Shown here piece by piece: positions 1 through 6,063 of a DNA stretch of 6,063 nucleotides (positions are counted from its first letter, which is position 1; each line of letters opens with the position of its first letter). Location of the stretch: contig WRML01000151.1 of NCBI GenBank assembly GCA_009777165.1, positions 1 to 6,063 on the forward strand, written 5' to 3'. The stretch is from Kiritimatiellota bacterium (lineage in GTDB: Bacteria > Verrucomicrobiota > Kiritimatiellia > RFP12 > UBA1067). Made by a program: the position numbers and the translations under genes. A model generated the notes under the pieces. The model did no database searches. It saw only the letters and a list, made by a program, of their open reading frames with translations, and had not been told where the DNA came from.

Positions 1-3000
1 GCCTCGAGTGGCACCCGTGGTCAAACAGCCAACTGACGTGGGCCGGCGGCGTGAGCGGGTCGGGTCCCATGTCCACCTCGGACAGCGGCAGCATCTTTCT
101 CGGCGGCACGAACAACACGTGGGACGGCATCGCGACGCTCAACAGCGGCGCGACCATCGGCGCGGGCGACGGCGCGAACCTCAGCTGGAACACCGACGCG
201 GGCTTCTACGGCATCAACGGTTTCTTCGGCATCAACTACAACGAGGACTTCACGTGGTCCGGCACGTTCGGGCGACCGCTCGGCACGGGCCCCGGCGAGG
301 TCGCGAACCTGGGCCTGCGCAAGCTCGGCACGGGTACGCTGTTCGCGGACGTTCCGCAGGTGTACACCCAGCAGACGCGCGTCGAGAATGGGATGTTGAA
401 GGTCATTGACCCGGACGGCATCCCCCACGGCGAGGTCTCGGTCTATGCGCCCGGTGTGGTTGACGTGAACGGGCATAACCTCACGTTCGCCAAGCTGCAC
501 AACGTCGGCAACGTGATTGACAGCGACGGCGCGGCGACCGAGCTGACCGTCGGCGACAACGGGAACTTTGCGTTGGAGGCGAAAGTCGCCCCGAGCATGA
601 TTCTGCGCAAGGTCGGCACCGGCACAGCGGTGTTGAACGGCAACGCCACGTCCGGGCCCTTCGAGGTGGATGCGGGCAACATCTCGATGGGCATCCAGTC
701 GCGCACGCCGAACACCACGCACCTCAACGGGGCGTCGGGCCTGTTGTTCTCGGTCGCGAACCCGAACGCGACCCCCCCCTTGGAAGAGACGCGCGGCCTG
801 AAGGCGCACTACTATCAATTCGCGAGCAGCCCCGGCACAGGGCGGATCGGCTCGATTGACCAGATCCGGGCGCTGATGGCGGACAACGCCCCCGTGCTGG
901 TGACGGACACGCTGGGGGCGGGCGAGACGTTCGACTTCGGCAACGACGGTCGCTATTTCCCGCCGCCGTTCGATGTGGGCGCGGAGTTTTTCGCCGCCCT
1001 CTACTCGGGTTATTTCCGCGCGGAGACGGCGGGGACGTATTGCTTCGGCCTGTTGAGCGACGACGGTTCCGCGCTCTACCTGGACGGCAAGCAGATCATC
1101 AACAACAACCGCGATCAGGCGTATGGCTCGGAGCCCGTCTCGAACACGGTCTATCTCGCGGAGGGGCTGTACCCCATCGTCATCGGTTTTTATCAGGGCG
1201 GCAGCGCCTACGGGCTCACGGCGTTCGTGCAGCGCCCCGGCGAGGAGGAGCTGGCCCCCATCCCGCAGGACCTGCTGCGCCCGGGCGAATTTTTCTCGGC
1301 GCGGGTGGACAACCTTGAGGGCAACCCGAACACGCGCCTGACGCTCTCGGGCTCCGCGACGCTCGACTTCCTCGCGAACACGGACTCCCTGTTCAGCGGC
1401 AGCATCGTCTCCTCGCCCGACGCGGCCATCGCCAAGACTGGCCCCGCTCGGCAGACCCTCACCTCCGCCGCCGCGTTCACGCTCGGCCGCGCGTCCGTCC
1501 TCGAAGGCACGCTGGAGATGAACGCGATCGGTACCATCGGCGAAACCCTGTTCGTTGACGCCGCCACCACGTTCGCTTCCCCGCGCCCGTTCTTCGGACT
1601 GCTCGGCCGCTACTACGGCTGGGGCCTGTCGGCGGTACCCGTCCCGCGGGCGAAACTCGAAGACCTCGGGGTTGCTGAGGCGGCACTCGCGGACTCGCCG
1701 GAATACGTCATGTCCGTGATCACCCCGTCGGTGTTCAATTTCAACAATAACGGTAACGGCTTCCCGCCCCCCTACAACGCCGGCGCGGAATGTTTCGTCG
1801 TGCTTTGGAAAGGGCACATCAATCTCCCTGCGGACGGGACATACACGTTCTACACGGCAAGCGACGACGGATCCATGCTGTTCATTGATCGCGAGGTCGT
1901 GGTGTGGAACAATCAGGATCAGGCTGTCACCGAGAAATCCGGCACGGGGTACTTCACCGCTGGGTGGCACGAGATTGCCATCACCTACTATCAGGGCGGC
2001 GGCGGCTACGGCCTCTTCGCCAACATCGAGGGGCCTGGCCTGCCCAAGCAATTCATCCCCAACACCATGCTCCGCATGAGCCCGTACATGACCGCAGAGG
2101 AAGCGACCCTCGCCCCCATGCTGACCGCTAGCGGCAGGATCGCCGGAGAAGGCACCGTTGACCTCGCATCCATCGGCACCCTCGGCCTCGCGCCCGACGG
2201 CAACTACACGTTCGCCGGAAGTTTCGCGGGCGACCGCTTCTCCGCACTCGTCAAGACCGCCCCCGGCACCGTCACGCTGACGGGCGACAACAGCGCGTTC
2301 TGCGGGACCATCTACATCACGGACGGCGGCATCGCGCTTGCCGGAAACGGAACGCTCGGCAACGTGCGCATCGTCACCGGGTCCGACGGCATCGTCGCGT
2401 TCGACGGCGAGGGGGCCTCCCGCTTCGGAGGCACCATCGAGGGCCCCGGCACGCTCCGCTTCATCGGCAGCGGCGACGCCACCCTCCTGCACGGGCTGGA
2501 CAACTTCAGCGGCACCGTCGAGTTCGTGGGCGGGCAGTCGCTCACCCTCACCGGTCCGTGGATGAATATGCTCGCCGACCAGATTCAGGGTGCCCCCTCC
2601 GTCACCCTCACCGACGGCGCAACGCTCGCCCTCACCCCCGGCGGCGGCTACCCCCCCGACATCACCGCCTCGAACGCGTTCATCTCGCTCGCCATCACCA
2701 ACGCATCCTCCGTGTGGTCGCTCGACAAACTCCACATCCAGGCCGACGGCGACGTCACCGTCGTCTGCTCCGGTCTGTGGGGTGAATACTACGACCTGAT
2801 TGAGCACAATACCTCCGTCATCTCAAACGCGTTCCTGAGCGCCAGCAGTGCGGAGACGTTCCTCGGTGACCCGAACAACGCCACCTTCTCGCACAAGGCC
2901 TCCACATGGGAGGCCGGCCCGACGATGGACTTCGGATGCTCGGCCCACGGGGATGTCCACTTCCCCGGCTACGCCCCGGACGCGGAGTATTTCGCCGCCA

Positions 3001-3647
3001 TCTTCCGTGGTCAGATCCGTATCCCCGAGATGCGCCAATACTGCTTCGCCACCGTCAGCGACGACTTCAGCATGGTCTTCATTGACGGCCACCTCGTCGT
3101 GGACAACAACGGGACGCACGATATGTGGCGCAAGTCCGGCTACGTCACGTTGGACGAGGGCCTGCACGACATCGTCATCCTCTATTGTCAGTGCGACACC
3201 GGGCTCGGCTTCCGTTTCGAGATGAGCGCGGACGGCGCGGACGCCCTTGCGACCGCCCCCAACCACCTGCTCTTCTCCCACGTCGCCGACATCCCCCCCT
3301 ACACGCTCAACATCGCCGATCTCGGTGTGGAGAACGCCGGGACCGGATCGCTGATCCTGACCGGTCCCGGAACGCTCGGCATGAGCGGCCTCTGGTTTGA
3401 CGACGGCGCCCTGCTCGACGTCACCGCCGACCACGTGCAAGTCACGGGGTCAACCCTGACCGCGACCGTCTCGGAAGACATCCCCAAAGACAAGCGCACG
3501 CTCGTCGGCGATCTGACCAAGACCTCCGGCCTCGACCTCACCGGCATCACCCGCACCGTCATCGGCCCCGACGACGCCCGGCTGATCTACCGCAACGGCT
3601 ACCTCTACGTCTCCCGTATACACGGTACGGTGTTGATCTTGCGATGA
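1..3647 (+). CDS. Large extracellular repeat protein with three PA14 domains and autotransporter-type beta-strand repeats (5' end missing)
   Basis: The reading frame (first full codon at base 3) is open from the left edge to a TGA at 3645-3647, giving 1214 visible residues; the start and any signal peptide lie upstream. Residues about 12-60, 105-134 (LRKLGTGTL...VENGMLKV) and 201-230 (LRKVGTGTAVLNG) match the autotransporter-associated beta-strand pattern, in which 'k.G.GtL.l.g' is followed by 'v..G.L.v'. Similar strands recur near residues 468-507, 743-792 and 806-851. Three PA14 domains lie at about 265-425, 532-695 and 924-1093. The C-terminus is a beta-rich tail ending YRNGYLYVSRIHGTVLILR. 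I see no autotransporter barrel, membrane helix, LPXTG or PEP-CTERM signal. Probable role (inference): a surface or secreted scaffold or adhesin that binds glycans. A GTG at 51 is only an internal codon, because the frame and the repeat pattern continue upstream of it. The glycosidase gene follows 22 bases downstream. The domain calls are secure; the function is not. Confidence 0.9.
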   Translation, partial: LEWHPWSNSQLTWAGGVSGSGPMSTSDSGSIFLGGTNNTWDGIATLNSGATIGAGDGANLSWNTDAGFYGINGFFGINYNEDFTWSGTFGRPLGTGPGEVANLGLRKLGTGTLFADVPQVYTQQTRVENGMLKVIDPDGIPHGEVSVYAPGVVDVNGHNLTFAKLHNVGNVIDSDGAATELTVGDNGNFALEAKVAPSMILRKVGTGTAVLNGNATSGPFEVDAGNISMGIQSRTPNTTHLNGASGLLFSVANPNATPPLEETRGLKAHYYQFASSPGTGRIGSIDQIRALMADNAPVLVTDTLGAGETFDFGNDGRYFPPPFDVGAEFFAALYSGYFRAETAGTYCFGLLSDDGSALYLDGKQIINNNRDQAYGSEPVSNTVYLAEGLYPIVIGFYQGGSAYGLTAFVQRPGEEELAPIPQDLLRPGEFFSARVDNLEGNPNTRLTLSGSATLDFLANTDSLFSGSIVSSPDAAIAKTGPARQTLTSAAAFTLGRASVLEGTLEMNAIGTIGETLFVDAATTFASPRPFFGLLGRYYGWGLSAVPVPRAKLEDLGVAEAALADSPEYVMSVITPSVFNFNNNGNGFPPPYNAGAECFVVLWKGHINLPADGTYTFYTASDDGSMLFIDREVVVWNNQDQAVTEKSGTGYFTAGWHEIAITYYQGGGGYGLFANIEGPGLPKQFIPNTMLRMSPYMTAEEATLAPMLTASGRIAGEGTVDLASIGTLGLAPDGNYTFAGSFAGDRFSALVKTAPGTVTLTGDNSAFCGTIYITDGGIALAGNGTLGNVRIVTGSDGIVAFDGEGASRFGGTIEGPGTLRFIGSGDATLLHGLDNFSGTVEFVGGQSLTLTGPWMNMLADQIQGAPSVTLTDGATLALTPGGGYPPDITASNAFISLAITNASSVWSLDKLHIQADGDVTVVCSGLWGEYYDLIEHNTSVISNAFLSASSAETFLGDPNNATFSHKASTWEAGPTMDFGCSAHGDVHFPGYAPDAEYFAAIFRGQIRIPEMRQYCFATVSDDFSMVFIDGHLVVDNNGTHDMWRKSGYVTLDEGLHDIVILYCQCDTGLGFRFEMSADGADALATAPNHLLFSHVADIPPYTLNIADLGVENAGTGSLILTGPGTLGMSGLWFDDGALLDVTADHVQVTGSTLTATVSEDIPKDKRTLVGDLTKTSGLDLTGITRTVIGPDDARLIYRNGYLYVSRIHGTVLILR
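795..1275 (+). other. PA14 domain 1 of the repeat protein
   Basis: The domain opens with GLKAHYYQF and continues through FPPPFDVGAEFFAALYSGYF to the PA14 core SDDGSALYLDGK (1056-1091). It then runs through NNNRDQ and closes with EGLYPIVIGFYQGGSAYGL. The Asp pair is at visible residues 353-354. In yeast flocculin-type PA14 lectins the equivalent Asp-Asp pair holds a calcium ion that contacts the sugar. Ligand binding here is inferred from the conserved pair. Confidence 0.88.
1596..2085 (+). other. PA14 domain 2 of the repeat protein
   Basis: The domain opens with GLLGRYYGWGL and shares FPPPYNAGAECFVVLWKGHI with domain 1. Its core is SDDGSMLFID (1860-1889), with the Asp pair at visible residues 621-622, followed by WNNQDQ and AGWHEIAITYYQGGGGYGL. 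It is closest to domain 1. Even the DNA agrees across the YQGG segment: both copies read TATCAGGGCGGC, at 1191-1202 and 1989-2000. This points to duplication within the gene or a lineage of copied domains. Confidence 0.88.
2772..3279 (+). other. PA14 domain 3 of the repeat protein (divergent)
   Basis: The domain opens with GLWGEYYDL and carries an insert of about 25 residues before MDFG. It continues with FPGYAPDAEYFAAIFRGQIRI, the core SDDFSMVFIDG (3057-3089), VDNNGTHD and EGLHDIVILYCQCDTGLGF. The Asp pair (visible residues 1020-1021) is kept, but the following Gly found in domains 1 and 2 is Phe. YQGG has become YCQC, which adds two cysteines. It is recognisably PA14 but more diverged than the other two copies and could differ in ligand. 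Confidence 0.82.
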
Positions 3648-3657
3648 GAGCAAGAAA

Positions 3658-3662
3658 AAGGA
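3658..3662 (+). promoter_or_regulatory. Shine-Dalgarno sequence for the glycosidase gene
   Basis: AAGGA at 3658-3662 lies in a purine-rich stretch and is followed by seven bases before the ATG at 3670, which is near-ideal spacing. It favours the 3670 start over the in-frame ATG at 3685. The 22-base gap has no T-tract hairpin and no room for an ordinary promoter, so the two genes are probably read from one transcript. Confidence 0.8.
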
Positions 3663-3669
3663 AAAGTTT

Positions 3670-3723
3670 ATGCGAAGTCTTGCCATGGCTTTTTCGCTTG
3701 TGTGCGCAGGAGCCATAGCGGCG
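3670..3723 (+). other. Predicted Sec signal peptide of the glycosidase
   Basis: Residues 1-18 (MRSLAMAFSLVCAGAIAA) have a single Arg, a hydrophobic core and an AIA/AA end suited to signal peptidase I cleavage near residue 17 or 18, just before LPPGYPDRS. Cys12 lies in SLVC, which does not fit a lipobox, so lipoprotein anchoring is unlikely. Export to the periplasm or the outside is inferred. Confidence 0.72.
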
Positions 3724-6063
3724 TTGCCGCCGGGGTATCCGGACCGTTCGAAAACGGCGGATGTCTATCCCGGTTTCGCGAACCCCCCGGCGGGATACAA
3801 TGAGGTCCCGTTCTGGTGGTGGACGGGGGATGACCTGGACGCCGCGCGGCTGGTGCGACAGGTCGAGAAACTGCACACCATGGGCATCAGCGGCGTACAG
3901 GTCAACTACTCGCACTTCGACACGTCCGGATGGCCGACCGAGCAGGGCGAGCCGAAAATCTTCACCGAGGCGTGGTGGCGCGTCTTCGGCACCGTGGCGG
4001 AGGCCTGCGCGCGGCGCGACATGGGCATCGGATTGAGCACCTACACGCTCGACTGGCCCAACGGCGGCGAGAACCTCTTCCTCAACCTCTTCTACAAGAA
4101 TGAGGATTGGAACGCGCTCTCGCTCGAAGGCCGCAAGGTTGCGGACGCGAGAGGCGGCGAGCCGTGCGAGGCTGGGGTGGGCGCGGACTGCATCCTCGCG
4201 CGCGCCTACGAGAAAACCGCCGCAGGCCTGTCGCCAACAGGGAGCGTCGCGCTGGAGGTGAAGGACGGGAAAATCGTGTGGACCCCCCCCACGGGCAAGG
4301 ACTACGACGTGTGGGCGTTCAAGACCGCGCGCAAGGGGAACTCGTTCAACCCGATGATGCCGGGCGCGGGCGAGATCATCATCAAGGGGTTCTTCCAGGC
4401 GTTCGAGGACCACGCCCCGGGGCGGTCGTCCAAGGGCCTGAACTATTTCTTCAACGACGAGCTGCAGATCGGCGCGGGGCGCAACGCCTGGTGCGCGGAT
4501 TTCGCGGAGGCGTTCCGCAAGCGCAAGGGCTATGCGTTGGAGGACGTGCTGCCCGCCGTCTTCGGCGTGGACATGGGGGCCCCCTCCGTCAAGGCGAAGA
4601 TGGACTACGCGGACGTGCGCATGAGCCTCATGGAGGAGCGCTACTTCGAGCCGATCTTCAACTGGCACCACTCGCGCGGCAAAATCTTCGCCTGTGACCC
4701 GGGCAGCCGCGGCACAGACCCGGGGGAGTTCGGCGACTACTTCCGCGCCATCCGCTGGTACACCGCCCCCGGCCACGACACCCCGGGCGGCAGCGCGGAC
4801 CTCATCAAGAACAAGGTCTCCTCCTCCATCGCCAACCTCTACCAGCGCCCGCGCGTCTGGCTGGAGGGCTACCACAGCCTCGGCTGGGGGGCCGTGCCGG
4901 AGGTGCTGATGAAGGTGACGCGCGAGAACTACCTCTACGGCGCGAACCTCCTCAACCTCCACGGCCTCTACTACTCCACCTACGGCTCGCACTGGGAGTG
5001 GGCCCCCCCCTGCTACCATTTCCGCATGCCCTACTGGGCGCACATGCGGGCGTTCTTCGACTACTTCGAGCGCCTCTCCTACATCGCCAGCCAGGGGCGG
5101 TTCGCGGCGGACGTGGCGGTGATCTATCCCGTCGCGCCCTACGAAGCGGGCCTCGGCGCGAACGAGGCGCGTGACGCCGCATTCGAGACCGCACGCCAGC
5201 TCTTCAACGCGGGCATCAACTTCGAGTTCATTGACCACCAGTCGCTGGCGCGCGCGGCAGTGCGGGGGGGCCGGCTCCACGTCCCGGGTCCCGAAGCCTC
5301 GTACCGGGCCCTGGTCTTCCCCGCGATGCGCGCGGTCCGCTGGACGAGCCTCGAAAAGGCCGCCGCCTTCGCACGCGCCGGGGGGTTGGCCTACGCCGTG
5401 GGGCCCCTCCCGGAAGTCTCGGACCGTGCCGGCGCCGACGACCCCGAGATCGCCAAGGCGAACGCCGCCGCATTCCCCCCCGAACGCCGCATGGGGACCC
5501 CCGCCGTACTCCGCGACGCCGTCCGCGACGCCTTCACGCAGGACATCCGCGGCATCGGCTGTTCGCCGCGCGCGCTGCACCGCAAAGCCGGCCCCCGTGA
5601 TATCTATATGGTCATGGACACGAAACCGGGCGATGTCGTCGAGTTCCGCGTCAAGGGGGGGGCCGTGGAGTTGTGGGACCCTTGGACAGGGGGGGCCACC
5701 CCGCTGGAGGTCGTGCAGGAGACCGACACCGGGACGCAGGTGCGCCTGACCCTCGAGCCCTACGAGATGAGCGTCGTCGTGTTCACCCCCGGCCGGGTGC
5801 GTGCCACCCCCCCCCTCCAGCGGCTCGCGGGGGCGCCCGCCCTCCAGGGGGGGGCCCCCGGCGCAAGAGCCCTGCCGGACACGTGGACCGTGGCGTTCGA
5901 GCCGACCATGGACAACCGCGACGGCGACTTCAGGCTGCCCGTGACTCCCCTGAACCAAACCATCGGCATCGAGGCGCGGCGCTTCACATGGAGCGCGGGC
6001 CCCCTCTCGGGCGAGAAGCTGTACGGCCACGGGACGCAGTTTTACGTCCTGGGCCCCCTGCCG
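3670..6063 (+). CDS. Secreted GH106-like glycoside hydrolase (alpha-L-rhamnosidase type; 3' end missing)
   Basis: The frame runs unbroken from ATG 3670 to the right edge, giving 798 codons with no stop. GH106 proteins are usually about 1000 residues or longer, so some 200-350 residues are probably missing. After a signal peptide comes PPAGYNEVPFWWWTGDDLD (W49-W51), then LHTMGISGVQVNYSHFD and GLSTYTLDWPNGG (W129), the family's N-terminal barrel signature. FFNDELQ (D263, E264), ADFAEAFRKRKGY and RVWLEGYHSLGW (E399) supply acidic residues suited to catalysis, although I cannot assign acid and base. From about residue 478 (ADVAVIYP) a glutamine-amidotransferase-like accessory fold follows, then a beta-sandwich (VELWDPWTGG, about 644-707) and a second one with PTMDNRDGDFRLP (about 745-757). 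These proteins hydrolyse terminal glycosidic bonds, typically rhamnose, in complex polysaccharides; the substrate here is unproven. Confidence is high for a glycosidase and moderate for GH106 itself. Confidence 0.85.
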   Translation, partial: MRSLAMAFSLVCAGAIAALPPGYPDRSKTADVYPGFANPPAGYNEVPFWWWTGDDLDAARLVRQVEKLHTMGISGVQVNYSHFDTSGWPTEQGEPKIFTEAWWRVFGTVAEACARRDMGIGLSTYTLDWPNGGENLFLNLFYKNEDWNALSLEGRKVADARGGEPCEAGVGADCILARAYEKTAAGLSPTGSVALEVKDGKIVWTPPTGKDYDVWAFKTARKGNSFNPMMPGAGEIIIKGFFQAFEDHAPGRSSKGLNYFFNDELQIGAGRNAWCADFAEAFRKRKGYALEDVLPAVFGVDMGAPSVKAKMDYADVRMSLMEERYFEPIFNWHHSRGKIFACDPGSRGTDPGEFGDYFRAIRWYTAPGHDTPGGSADLIKNKVSSSIANLYQRPRVWLEGYHSLGWGAVPEVLMKVTRENYLYGANLLNLHGLYYSTYGSHWEWAPPCYHFRMPYWAHMRAFFDYFERLSYIASQGRFAADVAVIYPVAPYEAGLGANEARDAAFETARQLFNAGINFEFIDHQSLARAAVRGGRLHVPGPEASYRALVFPAMRAVRWTSLEKAAAFARAGGLAYAVGPLPEVSDRAGADDPEIAKANAAAFPPERRMGTPAVLRDAVRDAFTQDIRGIGCSPRALHRKAGPRDIYMVMDTKPGDVVEFRVKGGAVELWDPWTGGATPLEVVQETDTGTQVRLTLEPYEMSVVVFTPGRVRATPPLQRLAGAPALQGGAPGARALPDTWTVAFEPTMDNRDGDFRLPVTPLNQTIGIEARRFTWSAGPLSGEKLYGHGTQFYVLGPLP
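5264..5859 (+). repeat. Cluster of long G or C homopolymer runs inside the glycosidase gene
   Basis: Within about 600 bases there are runs of 7 G (5264-5270), 7 C (5475-5481), 8 G (5655-5662), 7 G (5689-5695), 9 C (5807-5815) and 8 G (5847-5854, followed directly by 5 C). Two more 8-C runs lie upstream in the same gene, at 4283-4290 and 5003-5010. They encode Gly-Gly or Pro-Pro or neighbouring codons, and the frame is intact through all of them. Whether they matter for slippage is unknown. Confidence 0.75.

Noticed and set aside
51..53. GTG as the true start of the repeat protein
   Set aside because: The frame is open upstream to the window edge, and residues before it (LTWAGG) belong to the same repeat pattern. 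No convincing Shine-Dalgarno sequence precedes it, so the gene most likely begins outside the window.
8..409. 133-codon open frame at the left edge
   Set aside because: It overlaps the repeat protein out of phase. Its His/Arg-rich translation is not protein-like, and the overlapping frame continues the beta-repeat pattern.
21..2807. 928-codon open frame on the minus strand
   Set aside because: It lies entirely antisense to the repeat protein, whose + strand frame shows PA14 and beta-repeat domains. Its translation is dominated by Arg, Val, Ala, Gly and Glu with no recognisable domain, as expected from the antisense of a GC-rich gene.
3614..3630. Inverted repeat CCGTA...TACGG near the end of the repeat protein gene
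   Set aside because: The stem is only five base pairs with a seven-base loop, lies inside the coding region and has no T-tract, so it is not a credible terminator.
4107..4697. 196-codon + strand open frame in another phase
   Set aside because: It is an out-of-phase shadow inside the glycosidase. The Arg/Gly-rich translation has no domain and no credible ribosome binding site.
5171..5749. 192-codon + strand open frame in another phase
   Set aside because: It is an out-of-phase shadow rich in Ser, Arg, Pro and Thr, while the frame starting at 3670 encodes the amidotransferase-like and beta-sandwich parts of the enzyme here.
3559..6030. 823-codon open frame on the minus strand
   Set aside because: It is antisense to the glycosidase and overlaps the end of the repeat protein. 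The translation is low-complexity and rich in Arg, Val, Gly and Ala. The + strand frame carries clear family motifs across the same stretch.

Overview
The window is GC-rich (roughly two thirds G+C by eye) and almost entirely coding on the + strand. It holds two large genes, both cut by the window edges. Both are predicted to act outside the cytoplasm: one is built from beta-strand repeats and PA14 domains, the other is a glycoside hydrolase resembling family 106 (alpha-L-rhamnosidase type). This combination, with passenger-type 'autotransporter-associated' repeats but no visible autotransporter barrel, fits the Planctomycetota-Verrucomicrobiota group. Kiritimatiellota or Lentisphaerota polysaccharide degraders are the best guess, but this comes from protein style alone because no rRNA or other marker gene is present.

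Layout. Positions 1-3647 are the 3' part of a repeat protein, with 1214 residues visible and the start upstream of the window. From its N-terminal side it shows autotransporter-type beta-strand repeats, PA14 domain 1 (about 795-1275), a repeat segment, PA14 domain 2 (about 1596-2085), more repeats, PA14 domain 3 (about 2772-3279) and a beta-rich tail. A 22-base gap (3648-3669) carries a clear Shine-Dalgarno sequence but no terminator or promoter that I can recognise. Positions 3670-6063 are the 5' part of a secreted GH106-like glycosidase. It has a signal peptide and 798 visible codons, and it is still open at the right edge.

Working together (inference). The spacing and shared strand suggest co-transcription. 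PA14 domains in several families bind glycans through a calcium-held Asp-Asp pair, and all three copies here keep that pair. A plausible reading is a surface or extracellular glycan-binding protein expressed together with an enzyme that trims the same glycan. Nothing in the sequence proves the substrate.

No RNA genes, CRISPR arrays, insertion sequences, integrases, attachment sites or origins were seen. No stretch longer than 300 bases lacks a gene. Very long open frames on the minus strand are codon-bias shadows of the two real genes.
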